From contig QRDG01000062.1 of NCBI GenBank assembly GCA_012064385.1, forward strand, positions 106,724 through 170,723: a stretch of 64,000 bases of DNA. Reading direction: 5' to 3'. Position numbers and translations under genes: made by a program. Below the pieces are notes generated by a model. It was not told the origin of the DNA. It ran no database searches and saw only the letters and a program-made list of their open reading frames with translations. This DNA is from Puccinellia tenuiflora (lineage: Eukaryota > Streptophyta > Magnoliopsida > Poales > Poaceae). Below, in pieces: positions 42,867 to 53,888 of this stretch; position 1 is the first letter of the stretch; each line of letters opens with the position of its first letter.

Positions 42867-44953
42867 GGGCATAGAACTCGTGGCGGCGGGCTTTCCCGAT
42901 GACCGCGTCGCTCTCGGCAGACTCGAGCTTGGTCTTCAGTTCAGCGGCTTGCTGCGCGGATCCATCCCTCTCGTGTCGAGCTTGCGCCAGAGATTCTGCA
43001 GCAAGCGCAAACTAAGGGCAAAGACGACAGAAGGGCCTGAGTGAAGAAAAGGGGAGAGAAGAAATTTACCCTGCAGACCAGCAAACTGCTGGCTAAGTCG
43101 GGCGATCTCCGCTTCCATGGCGGCATAGCGACTGCCGACGTCCAGCAGCTCGCGCATAACCGGCTACGACAGCACAGGGAGATAGTCAGGAGCCTGAAAT
43201 TGAGTCTATATCCGACTGTGCCTAGTCGCATATAGACTCGGGGGCTACTCCCATCGGGAGCGCTAACGTGCACCCGATCAAACAAAAACGAAAGAGAGGA
43301 AAAGGAGAGCATGGCTTGAGTCTATACCCGACCGCACCTAGTCGCGTATAAACTTGGGGGCTACTCCCATCGGGAGCGCTAACGCACACCCGATATTGGA
43401 AGAAAAGAGTAAACAACTTACGTGTTCAGCCGAGGCTAGTGGAGGAGCATTGGCGATGGTGACAAGGTTGTCACCCGGGCCAGCCGCTGCAGCAACGCCT
43501 AAAACAACACCGCGGCTGGGAAATTTTGGCGGCGCCATCGTTCCCCTTCGACCGGGATCCGCGCTCTCGCACTCGTCCTCAGGCTTAGCCGCAGCGGAAG
43601 GAGGAACTCTTCCATTGGAGGAGTCCCTTTTGCGAGCAATTGATCAGCACATCCAGCCTAGGGAGGGTGACAAGAAAACAACAAGGAAGAAAGGAAAACT
43701 TATGAGCTCACGAGGTCCAGAAGGACGTCGGGATCAAAGCAATCAGAGGACATGCGGGTCCTCTTCGGGGGAGGAGCCACGGAATCCCGTGCCCTATCGA
43801 CCCCGTCGCCAGTAACAGTGGGAGGCGAAGACGAGCCAGAATCATTGGCGCCCGCCACTGGCTTTGACTTCCCCGCTAACTCCGTCCCTTTGCCGCGGCC
43901 GCGCTTGCGGCGGGTCTCCACGACGGCGTCCTCAGTTTCTTCGGCCTCAGCCTCGTTAGGCGACACATCAGAAGAAACTGAGATATCCTCCTCATCGGGG
44001 TCCACCCATAAGTCTGGAACCGCAGAAGTACCCTTACCTCAGGCAGTGGCGGCAGACTCACAAAGGTGGAGTACCCCTTCAAAGAATCAAGAATTTAGTC
44101 GAGAAGGCGCTAAAGAAAGCAATGAACAAACAAAGCGAGATGAACAAACTAGTTACCTCGGGAACTGGGTGTTTGAGACTAAACGGAGTGACCGGCGGGT
44201 CAAAGGCGTGCAGTTCCCCAACCTTCAGCGTGGTCAGGGACACACGCGAGCCTCTACCTCACTCACCGACAGCTCCTCAGCAAACGAGCGGGTCATGTCC
44301 GCGGAACCTTCATACTCGTACAACGGGTGCACCCTAGCCTGGATGGGGTGCACGCGCCTCTTTACAAAGGTGGCGATCAGGTGGACGCCATTCACCTCTT
44401 GGCCAGTGGTCTTCAGCAGAGGAGACACGCGGGACAACAAAGGCTTCGCCTTATTATCCTCTCGCATATCGGGCTGATGTGACCATGAGCGATTCTTGGC
44501 AACAATAACGCCGCCTTGGAATAGTGGCACCCTGTACAGTTGCCCGGGCTCATGGGTGTCGGCGACGTAGAACCACTTCTTCCTCCAGTTCTGTGTGGAC
44601 TCGGGCTGCTTTAAGTCGAAGTAGTCGACATCCCCGCGGGTCTGGATCCCGAATCCCCCAACAGGGTACACTCCGCGAGGCCCGGCGTTGCGCTTCACGT
44701 TGAAGATGCGTTGCCACAGGCCCCAATGCGGATGGATGCCGAGGAAGCATTCGCACAGGACGATGAAGCACGAGACGTGAAGGATGGCATTCGGGGTGAA
44801 GTCATGAAGCTGGACGCCATAGGCATATATCAAGCCCCGAAGAAATTCATGAACAGGGAATGCGAATCCCCTGTTCACGAAATCAACGAAACAGACGCGT
44901 TCGCCGTCTTTAGGACGAGGGGTTACCTCGTCTCCAGGCGCACGCACCGCCAT
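42866..44953 (-). CDS. Antisense spliced reading frame of the Gypsy element (Transposase_28-like)
   Basis: Opposite to gag, a multi-exon frame starts with an ATG at 44953 and runs to a likely GTGAGT donor after 44267. It contains RGLIYAYGVQLHDFTPNAIL and HVSCFIVLCECFLGIHPHW. This is the domain annotated in plants as putative gypsy-type transposon (Transposase_28). Further likely exons follow at 44211-44158, about 44020-43710 (acidic, ends DPDVLLDLVSS before a GTGAGC donor), about 43160-43070 (coiled coil) and below 43000 (ESLAQARHERDG). From family knowledge, Tat-lineage elements often carry such antisense frames; their role is unknown. Exon joins are inferred and were not tested. Confidence 0.7.
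43200..43394 (+). repeat. Direct repeats with polypurine-tract-like GGGGGCTACT core
   Basis: Two copies (about 43200-43277 and 43318-43394) share CTAGTCGC, GGGGGCTACTCCCATCGGGA and GCGCTAACG followed by CACCCGAT. A third, diverged copy lies at about 45715-45770. A related CGGGGGCTACTG directly precedes the LTR at 46301. Confidence 0.85.
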
Positions 44954-45013
44954 CTTCCCCGGCGACGGCAGATGCCCGTCGCAGCGCAGCAGTTCTAGGT
45001 GGCGCTCGGTCAC

Positions 45014-46300
45014 AGAAGACCGCTGCTAGTCGCCATGAACCTTCTTCAGATCGCCAGCGGCGTCACCGGTGGCGGTGGAGGAGGCCGCAGTTTTCTTCCC
45101 CGGCTTTCTGCTTGTCTTCTACAGCATGGTGACACGGCTGATGGAGAGAGAGCTTCGCTCGGTTGGCAAGATGGCTAGGGAGCGCAAGGAGGAAGACGAT
45201 GGTGGGCGGTGAGAATGGGGAATTTCCGTCCTCACCGCCCGTACATTAGAAGTTATCTCACGAGCGGCATGAATCATAGCCCTCGATTCGGCATCACAAC
45301 AAATGGTGTGGATCTGACCCTACACGTGGCATCCACGGAGGGCAAGCGTCGTGGGCCGTGTCGCTCACTACGCACGGGAAACGAGGAGGCCACCATCATA
45401 GCGCCGCGTAAACTTCGCGCCGCGTGGTCAAACTGACGCAGCGCCCCATCTTGTCACTTTTGGCAGGCTCAGTGGCAGAGTGCATCGGTTGCGATGCGCA
45501 CGCCTGTGATGTCAACAATGACACTGTCATCAAAACAAAGCAAAGATTCTATTTGACTCCTTCACGGTGTGGCTGACCTGATGGCATGTCGAGTCCTAAC
45601 GACGTTCGACTAATTTCGTAAACTCCACATTACTCCATCGGGAGCACAAAAATTCTGAAGTTGATCGCAAGATCAGTGTGTTGAGATTATCCCCAATTAC
45701 AAGTAATTCAGCATAATATCGGGGGCTACTCTCATCGGGAGCGCTGTTGCGCACCCGATAGCTGAAAAGACTAACAAGCACTCGAAAAGTTATCGACTCC
45801 GGTCTAACCCGAGTAAACAAACAAATTACCCGAGATGAATCAGACACAATTGACCCTCGGATGCTGCACCTTACCGTGCAAAGGTAAGACCCACCGATCC
45901 GTCATGTAGGGCCGGGACCAATAGCAACAGCTGTGGTAGCCTGACACATATGCCATGCCAACAGGTATGATGAAAAAACCCGACGGACGCGTTGGGTACC
46001 CTCTTAAGCTGAGTTCGACTCTGTGAGACCTTAAATACGACCTGAGTCAAATGGATCTAGCTTCCGGATTCGAGCCCGGGGACTCGAATCTGATGTAGGC
46101 TGGTAAGGTTCGTGCCCAAGAGCACCTAACTGGTCCCAATCCGTCAAGTGAACCAGGCCTGCGGTGTCGAATATCCTACGCAAAGCGCCCTGAGATACGG
46201 GTACGAATACACTCCGCAAAACTGTAAGCTACACCAGGACACTCGAATAAAAGTTGAGTCCCTGCCAGACTCATTAAGTCTACCAGGTCCTCGGGGGCTA
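45014..46300. other. Non-coding part of the Gypsy element
   Basis: This is between the antisense frame and the 3' LTR. It contains the third GGGGGCTACT repeat, and the true polypurine tract is at about 46288-46300. No gene seen. Confidence 0.6.
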
Positions 46301-46690
46301 CTGACGTGGGTGTACCCTTCGGGTGTACCACGGTCGGGACACCTGGTGCGCAAACAAGCTATGGCCCATGGGGACAAGCCCAAGGAGAAGGCCTATACCG
46401 AAGGAAACAACCCAAGAAACAAGGAGCTTATGTCGGTTGTAATTTTCCTAAGCTGTAAACCTAGTCGGTAGCGAACTCCCGGGACCCAGCCCCACTACAT
46501 AAGGGCTGGGAGGGCCGCCGACCCAGGGTACATTCACCCCAATCACCAAAAACCCTAGCGAGATTGCATCTAGGGATCTCGCCATTGTAGCTCCCTTGTA
46601 ACATCTCCGATCAATACCAGACAAGCAGGACGTAGGGCTTTTACCTTCGGGGGCCTGAACCTGGGTAAATCTTGCTTGTCAGCCGACGAT
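46301..46690 (+). repeat. 3' LTR of the nested Gypsy element, right end truncated or unclear
   Basis: It begins TGACGTGGGTGTACCC after the polypurine tract and contains CTACATAAGGGCTGG (TATA-like) and AAAACCCTAGCG. It ends around CTGAACCTGGGTAAATC, after which Harbinger sequence resumes. There is no matching 5' LTR in the window. Confidence 0.7.
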
Positions 46691-46735
46691 TCCACCAGCA
46701 TCACAGCTTTCTTCCCTTTCTCTCGAAACCCAAGG

Positions 46736-47886
46736 ATGTCATCCGAGGGATTTGGCATGGTAACCCCACGTCAGATGGGCAACACGAACCGGGAGCGGGC
46801 GACCGGACACATGCTATTGTTCAACGATTATTTTTCGCACCAGCCGACCAACGATGAGGTTGCTTTTCTCCGGCGCTTCAGGATGCAGAGAGGTTTGTTC
46901 CAGAGCATTGTGCATGGTGTGCGAGAATATGATGATTACTTTGAGCTAAAGAGTGACTGCACCAGACTTCTTGGATGCTCATCTATTCAGAAATGCTCCG
47001 TTGCTTTATGGTCTCTTTCATATGGGGCTCCCGCCGATTCTATGGTGGACTAGTACCGTATGGGTGAGTCAACAGCCACTGAAGCCACTTACAGGTTTTG
47101 CAAGGCGGTGAATGCGGTGTTTGAACCAACGTATTTGAGACAACCAAATGCTCAAGACACTGCTTGGCTCTTGGCAGTAGCTGAAGCAAGAGGTTTTCTA
47201 GGGATGCTTGGAAGCATCAATTGCATGCATTGGAAGTGGAAGAATTGCCCGTATGCTTGGCAGGGGATGTATAAAGGAGGACATCTTGGAGCATGCTCAG
47301 TTGTACTTGAAGCGGTGGCCGACTATGATACGTGGATTTGGCATGCTTTCTTTGTTATGGCCGGTGCTCACAATGATATCAACGTGCTGCAACATTCTCC
47401 GGTTTTTGCCAGACTTGCTAAAGGTCAAGCTCCCGACTGTAACTATGAGATCAACGGTCATCAGTATAACCGACAAAGAAATATTTTGCGAAGAAACAAG
47501 AGGGTGATCGGAAAGATGTGGAACGAGCATTCGGTATAATTCAAGCCCAGTTTGCGATCGTCAGGCATACTTCTCTATCATGGTCGACAGAACAGATGTG
47601 GGAGGTCATGAATGCTTGAATTATTATGCACAATATGATCATCGAGAATGAACGCGACCTTAACGTGCTTTTGCCGCCCCAGCTTCCAGATGACCATTAT
47701 GTTCGGAACCCGTTTGATGGGCAGGGGCAACTTGAACCGGTGGTGCATGGCCCGCCGCAAGGCTTCTCGGAATTTCTCGCGGTGCATCAGCAAATTCATG
47801 ATGGAGTTGCGCATCAACAACTGCAGGATGATTTAGTGGCGCACCTGTGGGAGCGCCATGGCGGAGAGGGCGATGGCCTTGTTTGA
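46736..47886 (+). pseudogene. PIF/Harbinger transposase, inactivated
   Basis: The first ATG is at 46736. The frame gives FNDYFSHQPTNDEVAFLRRF and LGSINCMHWKWKNCPYAWQG, then INGHQYN, then DVERAFGIIQAQFAIV in another frame. Compared with the copy at 13574-14887, the first catalytic Asp is Asn (SIN for SID), and the segment with the second Asp (LADGIYP) is missing between 47465 and 47480. In-frame stops occur near 47051 (after SMVD) and near 47618. The transposase therefore lacks two of three catalytic residues and is certainly dead. Confidence 0.93.
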
Positions 47887-48190
47887 AGCACAATTTAGAT
47901 GATTTTAAAACTTTATTGTTGTAATAAATAACTAGATTTTAACCCGTACCAACTTTTCTATTATTTTTGTATGTTTGAACCAATCTTTGATTTTCTTTCT
48001 ATGGTATGTTTGGGGAATTTTGCAAATGAAATCGTCTCCTTTGCAAATGTTGATCATCAATTGGGGGTGCCGTTTAGAGGGTGCCGGTGTGGGAGAAAAA
48101 AAAAGCGTCGGACAAGTGTCTACCCCCAAATTGGATCTCCAATGGAGGTGTGCCGGACACAATTTAGGCACTCCCCGTGGAGATGCTCTA

Positions 48191-48560
48191 AATACATCAA
48201 CACCATTGCTGCCATCTACCATGGTAGCAAACACATTAGTAGCGTGCCAGTGACAAGCATATTACTCAGTGCATACTAACATTAGTAGCGAGCCAGTGAC
48301 AGGCATATTACTCAGTTCCTTTCTTTCCGTGAAGTTGAGATGGGGATGAGAGACAATAGGAAATTATTCAAAGTTGTATCATCTCATACCTACGTCCACT
48401 ATGCATCATGTCTTCAAAGATGTTAACTTGAGTCGTAGGGGGATACATGCTTATCGACTGGACAGGAAACAATTAGGTGTCACCTCTGGATAGCGTCGTC
48501 GTAGTTTGATCATATATCCACAGACACTTGTGGTGGAACTTATGTCGTGAACGCAAATAA
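48191..48560 (+). repeat. Continuation of kinase flank unit (copy 1)
   Basis: From AAATACATCAACACCATTGC onward it matches the unit at 51340, showing that the Harbinger insertion split one unit. A 48-bp internal duplication is seen (ACATTAGTAGCG at about 48230 and again at 48278). Confidence 0.8.
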
Positions 48561-49354
48561 AAAGTTACGATTGTTTTTTCTATCAATGTGATTTTGCTTC
48601 TTGAAAATGTGATTGATATATGTACCCTAATGTATAACACGAGTTATCATTATATATTTTAATCACTTATCCAAATCTTTTACTAGAATTTCATAATTAT
48701 ACATGGACAGTTTGTACATGAAAATTTAATCATCCCTTATTACTAGTAGTAAACTAATTTTCACCTAACTAACCCATATCAATCTAGTGTTTCAACATTT
48801 TATCTTTCAGTGCTAGTGCGAGACATGACATCCCTGGCTCTTCCTCCACGCTCGACGGCTTGCTATGGTGCTTGCCGGACCAGATTGTGTAGCGGTGTGC
48901 AGTCACGGCTCCATCATGTCTAGAGATACATAGTATGACTATCAGAGTACACTTCATGTTGTCACGGAGCCTCTCTTGCATACTTCGTCCGTTAGGGTTT
49001 ATTAGTTTTTTTAGATAAAAATTAGGGTTTGTTAGTTCTCTCTCCATTTTCCAAATAGTTCGAGAATGTAAGGTGTCCCTCTTCATTTCTGTTGATTCCC
49101 ATCAGTACCCCCCCCCCCTCCCCCTCCCACAATGCATGTATTTCCTCTTCCAGTGTGCCCTCTCTTTTATCTATCTGCTCCAATGCATGTGTCGTTTCCT
49201 CTCTCAATTATTGGTGCATGCAGTAATTAATGGGATGGTAATTATCCTCCCTGATCTCAGCAATCCGGTTCTTTGTCCTTACATACCCGAACAATGGGAG
49301 TACTCACATCACCAACGAGGTACAACTATAGAGTAGACTTCATGGTGAAACGAC
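48561..49354. other. Intergenic DNA between unit copies
   Basis: AT-rich, with a short C-rich stretch at about 49108-49128. No gene seen. Confidence 0.5.
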
Positions 49355-49990
49355 CATCAATTGCATAGAACATGACTGCATTAAAACCATTAATGAAGAA
49401 CATGCCCGCCAACCAAGCACCAAGGAAGAGAGTACACAAAAGAGTTGGGTAAGAGGACAAACGAAGATTAGCATATTCCCAACGTTTGTAATTACATTAT
49501 TGTTTTCTTGTATGGTTAAATCAAATGTGAGTGCAGCGTAAAGGAAGAGCGCGATGTTGGTTTTTCTGCTTCCCTTGTGTAGGTGTAAGTTCCGTCACGA
49601 TCCATATTATGCCCCCTATGAGCTACCCGTTTGTGCATACGGGTGTTGTGAGACCATGTAACAATTTGAAAGGAACCATCATGGCGGGCGAAGCATGGGA
49701 TTCTTTGATACCGTAATCTCCTCCGTTTTCTTATTGTGTTCTCCACCAAATTGTGGATTTTTATGTGCCTCATTTCAACAAATGCAATGTACGGTTGTCA
49801 ATCACAGAAAAATGAAAAAAAAACTGAGAAGCTTGTTCGACTTCTGATCAGTATCGATCCCGAGGTTTTGGCGCTTCACTGAAAATTCTCACATGCTGCT
49901 ACAAGCAAGAAGCGCATGCTATCTGATTTCATCACATCACACAACGACAAATGGAACGAGAAAAACCGTTGATATATCCTCATCATACAC
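49355..49990 (+). pseudogene. Kinase last-exon and 3' UTR copy 2
   Basis: GCATTAAAACCATTAATGAA, then CAACCAAGCACCAAGG and AGAGAGTACA, match the end of kinase exon 13 (40285-40345). Homology continues through the 3' UTR, including GTGAGACCATGTAA and AACGAGAAAAACCGTTGATA. The copy lacks the rest of the kinase and has substitutions and indels, so it is a non-functional duplicate of the gene's 3' end. Confidence 0.85.
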
Positions 49991-50262
49991 CAGGACGGAG
50001 ATAAAAATACGTATGTTGCTTCTACGCTCATCTCCGCTTGACCCGTTCCCAATCCATGCAAACTTACCGAGTCGCAAGAAAGAGTCTAAAACAATAAATC
50101 ACAAAATGCGGTCCGCTTAATCATAAAGAACGAAAAAGAAGGAACGATCATGATTAAACCATATCAAGTGGGTCGCGCTCTTCGTAGATTCATGGGTTCC
50201 ATCAAATTTGCTGGATTGGTTGAACTTATAGTTTGTTATCCTTCCCCGCATTTCATTATATA

Positions 50263-50510
50263 CTACCTCTGTTCCAATGAATAAGGCCTATATTATTTTT
50301 GAAAAGTCAAACTATGTGAAGTTTGACCATGTTTTTTGAATAAATTATGAATATATACAATACAAAGTAAGCATCATTAGATACATCATGAGATATATTT
50401 TCACATGATATCCACACAACATTTAGTTGTTGATGGTTTTCTCTAAAAGTTTAGTCAAAGTTTACTTAGCTTGACTTAAAAAAAAGCCTTATTCATTGGA
50501 ACTGAGGGAG
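50263..50510. mobile_element. Stowaway MITE, 248 bp
   Basis: Ends CTACCTCTGTTCCAATGAAT and ATTCATTGGAACTGAGGGAG are inverted repeats. TA duplications lie at 50261-50262 and 50511-50512. Confidence 0.88.
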
Positions 50511-50750
50511 TAGAAGTCATTTTAATGGTATTAAAAAGATACATTAAACTTCTTGAGACATACTATTTCATGCTAATTCTGAGATAAATACATGAAAGAA
50601 ACCAAAGCCACTATATGTGGAAGTAAAAGCATATATCTACATAGCTGATAGTTTGTAAGTGAGACGTTAGTACCATATTATATTTACACACCAAATTAAG
50701 GCTCAAATCACAATGGATCGGCATACCCGGTGTGTGTACACTAATTAGTA

Positions 50751-50844
50751 TTCCCTCCGATTCTAAAAAAGTGTCGGTAGAAATCAACTAATCAAGTACA
50801 AATCAATAGCACACCCAGCGACAGGTTTTGTGGACCGGAGGGAG
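50751..50844. mobile_element. Short Stowaway MITE, 94 bp
   Basis: Ends TTCCCTCCGATTC and a CGGAGGGAG right end, with TA at 50749-50750 and 50845-50846. Confidence 0.8.
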
Positions 50845-51260
50845 TACTAGTTTGAATGTTTAGAAAGACCAAGACACGTCATTCAGCTCTCATTGTGGCT
50901 TAGAGAGTCGTGTGTACACAATATATATTAGACTAGTATGTGGAAGTACATTCTAAACTGATGAGTCAGTCGCTTGTTTGTACGCAAAGCAATGTTTCAT
51001 TCTAGCTACAATATGTTACTTCAATATGGAGACTGATAATAGAAATGCCAACATTCAATTGGACATTGTTTGTACAGGGCCAATAGTTTGTTTACAAAAT
51101 ATTAGATTAACATGAGAACATTAAAGGCCAAAGTTTCAAACAAATAGTTGGCTAGTCGTTTGTACTGATATTAGATCTATATATACTCATAATTATCCAT
51201 GGTATCATATCAGCACACATAATTAAATCTAGATAGACAACCATAATTAGGTTTAGATCT
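50845..51260. other. Intergenic DNA, nothing identified
   Basis: AT-rich. It shows weak resemblance to 55560-55760 (phrases such as TTGTNAGTGAGAC and GTTAGATTAACATGAG-like), perhaps an older duplication. Confidence 0.45.
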
Positions 51261-51590
51261 TCAGAGTCGTTACTCTAGGACCTCAAAGCTTCGTACGTAC
51301 ATTGCACCTTTATACAAAATTAATAGCGACACATTCTGGCCTACAAATACATCAGCACCATCGGAATCATCTACCATGGTACCACGCACATTTTAGTACC
51401 TACTGACCTTAGTAGCGAGCCACCAACAAGCATATTGCTCAATTGTATTGTTTCCACGACTCCACGAGGTTGTGCTGGGGATGAGAGAAGTCGGGAAAGG
51501 ATTCAAAGTTGTATCATCTCATAACTGCGTTGACAACACTTCGTGTCTTCCTACATGTCGACTTGATTCGTAGGGTGATACATGGTTATC
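51261..51590 (+). repeat. Kinase flank unit, copy 2, uninterrupted
   Basis: Starts GTTACTCTAGGACCTCAA and continues without a break through CCTACAAATACATCAGCACC to GTTGTATCATCTCATAAC. It is the paralogous empty site for the MITE and Harbinger insertions at 40941-48188. Confidence 0.85.
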
Positions 51591-51739
51591 TACTAGACAT
51601 TTTTCGAGAACCCGCAGAAGGTTCTGTGGTAAGACGCCACTCGAGGGCCACGTTGTTGCTGCGGTCTGATCAGATATCTACGAGGTGTCTTGGAGATACT
51701 TATCTTAGAATAGACTTGGTGGTGAAAATACCATCAATT

Positions 51740-52670
51740 GTAGACACCATGGCAACATTAAAACCATTACCAAATAGCATGACCGCCAACAGAGCCCCAT
51801 GACAGAGAGCACAACAAACAGTTGGTTTAATTAACAAGAAACAACAAAAACTAACAGCTGCCCAACGCGTGTATTTTTTTTGATAAAGAAAATATATTAA
51901 TATCGCAGAGATACCAATTACACCCAACCTCTACACCAACATGATATCGAAAGACATTGAGGATGCACACAGCCAAGATAAAAATAAAAAGAGAGAAAAT
52001 TAAAACAAGACCCCGTCGGAGTGATGAAACACTCGCAACAGCAACACTCTAACTACAACCAAAATACAACACCCAGATCGCAAAAGAGGTTCTCCAAAAC
52101 AATTCTTTCAGCAAAGCCATTGTCAGTTACAACCAATGAAGGTCAGACCTTGGACTTTCACCCTAAAGAAAGACCGGGATTTCAAAACAATACCTTCAGC
52201 AAGGTCATTGTCAGGTACAATCAATGAAGACCAGACCTTGAGGTTTCACCCTAAACATCACGACTCGGTACTTAGTACCACTAGAATGTTGTCCACCTGT
52301 GTTGCCGCCCCCTCTTGCTAAGGCCGTTGCTTTGTAACTAAAGTGTACGGTTACACCAAATATGTGTGCAGAGTAAAGAAAGAGCATGATGTTTTTTCTC
52401 CCCATGTATAGATGTAAGATCCAATGGCAGAGGCAATATTAAGCCCTCTGTCATTGACCCATTTGTTAGCACGGGTTATGTGAGACCATGTAACAGATGA
52501 ACAATGAAATTGTCATGGCGGGCGGTACGAGGGCTTTGTTCATATCGTATTTCCTCCATTTCACAACAAAAAAGGGAAAAAAACGAATGAAAAGCTTGTT
52601 CAGCTTGTGACCGGTTATGATTGCAGAGCTCTAGTGTTTCACAGAATACCAGGCAACGGCAAACGGAAGA
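51740..52670 (+). pseudogene. Kinase last-exon and 3' UTR copy 3, interrupted
   Basis: ACATTAAAACCATTACCAAA and GAGAGCACAACAAACAGTTG match kinase exon 13, then CAGCTGCCCAAC matches the 3' UTR. The copy is split by an insertion at about 51875-52325 and resumes with GTGTGCAGAGTAAAGAAAGA and GAGACCATGTAACAG. It ends just before the next gene's promoter. Confidence 0.82.
51875..52325 (-). mobile_element. LINE-like 3' fragment inside kinase copy 3
   Basis: On the minus strand it ends ATTTTCTTTATCAAAAAAAA, a tail typical of plant LINE 3' ends. Copies 1 and 2 lack it. Inside are two direct repeats of about 91 bp (ATTGTCAG and GACCAGACCTTG-like blocks). No coding sequence remains. Confidence 0.65.
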
Positions 52671-52935
52671 AAAAATATTGATCCTCGATCGCCATTCGCC
52701 ACGATCCTCTCTCTGTCGGGGCACAAGAGGACGCGCGCTGCTTCCGCGCCCACGTCCACCTGACCGATTCCCAGCCGTGGAAACTCCCCGGGGCGCCCGC
52801 GCGATCCTCTGTCTTCTTCTTCTCCCCTTCTCGGCCTTTCCCGCGCTACACGAGCCAGTTCCATCTCGCTCTGTCCAGAACCCCGTCGAGGTCGATCACC
52901 CGGACGCCAACGAACGTAAGCGCGCGCGTACCGGG

Positions 52936-53888
52936 ATGGCGAGCATCTTCTGGGGCGGCGCCAAGGCCGACGAGGTCGCGGATTTCGACGAGCACGACCC
53001 CACCCCCTACGGCGGCGGCTACGACATCGCGCTCACGTTCGGCCGCCCCCTCCCGCCCTCCGACGAGACCTGCTACCCGATCTCCACCGCCACCTCCCCC
53101 TCCTCCTCGTACGAGAGCCACGGCGCGGCTGAGCAGCACCGCAGGAGGCCGCAGGAGCAGGAGAGCCACGGGTCGGCAGGGTACGGCAGGCGGCCTCATG
53201 CTCAGGAGGAGGAGACCCACGGCTCTGCTGCTGTGTACGGGCACGGGAGGAAAGCCCACGACGACGATGACGACGCAGGTGGGTACCGGAAGCCAAAGCA
53301 GGCGTACGGCGACGATGAGAGCGGGTACCAGAAGCCGAAGCCGGCGTACGGCGACGACGACGAGGGCGGGTACCGGAAACCGAAGCCGGCGTACGGCGAC
53401 GATGATCGGCACAGCTATGGCCGCAAGAAGAATGTGAGTTCCTTGTTCGTTGTCACCCCAGGGTTGCACGGCCCGGCCCGGACCATTCCAGGCCCGCCCA
53501 GCCTTACTACTGTACCCGAAACCCCTTAGCTTTGTTTGTTCCTTTGAAAATTGTCTCTTGCTGTATTTTTCTGCAGGATGATGACGACGACGAGGATGAG
53601 AGGAAGCCGCGGTACAAGAAGCGCGACGATAACGATGATGATGAGAGGAAGCCACGGTACAAGAAGCACGATGACGACGATGATGACGATGAGAGGAAGC
53701 CGCGGTACAAGAAGCGCGATGACGATGATGATGATGATGATGAGAGGAAGCCACGCTACAAGAAGCGCGATGACGACGACGATGATGATGATAGGAAGCC
53801 GCGCTACAAGAAGCACGATGATGATGACGATGATGAAAAGAAGCATCGCTATGGGAAGAACAACCGCCGCAACGATTACGACGATTGA
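52936..53888 (+). CDS. At5g39570-like charged repeat protein, 2 exons, 269 aa
   Basis: Exons are 52936-53433 and 53577-53888, joined by a GT-AG intron in phase 0. The N-terminal block FDEHDPTPYGGGYDIALTFG and RPLPPSDETCYP (residues about 17-48) is shared with the Arabidopsis protein At5g39570 (called PLD-regulated protein 1, from memory). The middle has GYRKPK and AYGDDD repeats. The C-terminal exon has five RKPRYKK(R/H) units alternating with Asp runs of 5-8 residues, then KKHRYGKN. The protein is probably intrinsically disordered and soluble, with no enzyme domain. The start is the first in-frame ATG and matches the family. Function is not established. Confidence 0.87.

Larger units (their letters stand above)
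41228..48188 (+). mobile_element. PIF/Harbinger element carrying a nested Gypsy element
   Basis: The ends GAGCATCTCCACTGGGG (41228-41244) and its near complement at 48173-48188 are terminal inverted repeats. TAA duplications flank at 41225-41227 and 48189-48191. A transposase remnant lies at 46736-47886. About 5 kb between roughly 41650 and 46690 is a Gypsy derivative. The paralogous flank at 51330-51350 lacks the whole insertion, which independently fixes the right boundary. Confidence 0.9.
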
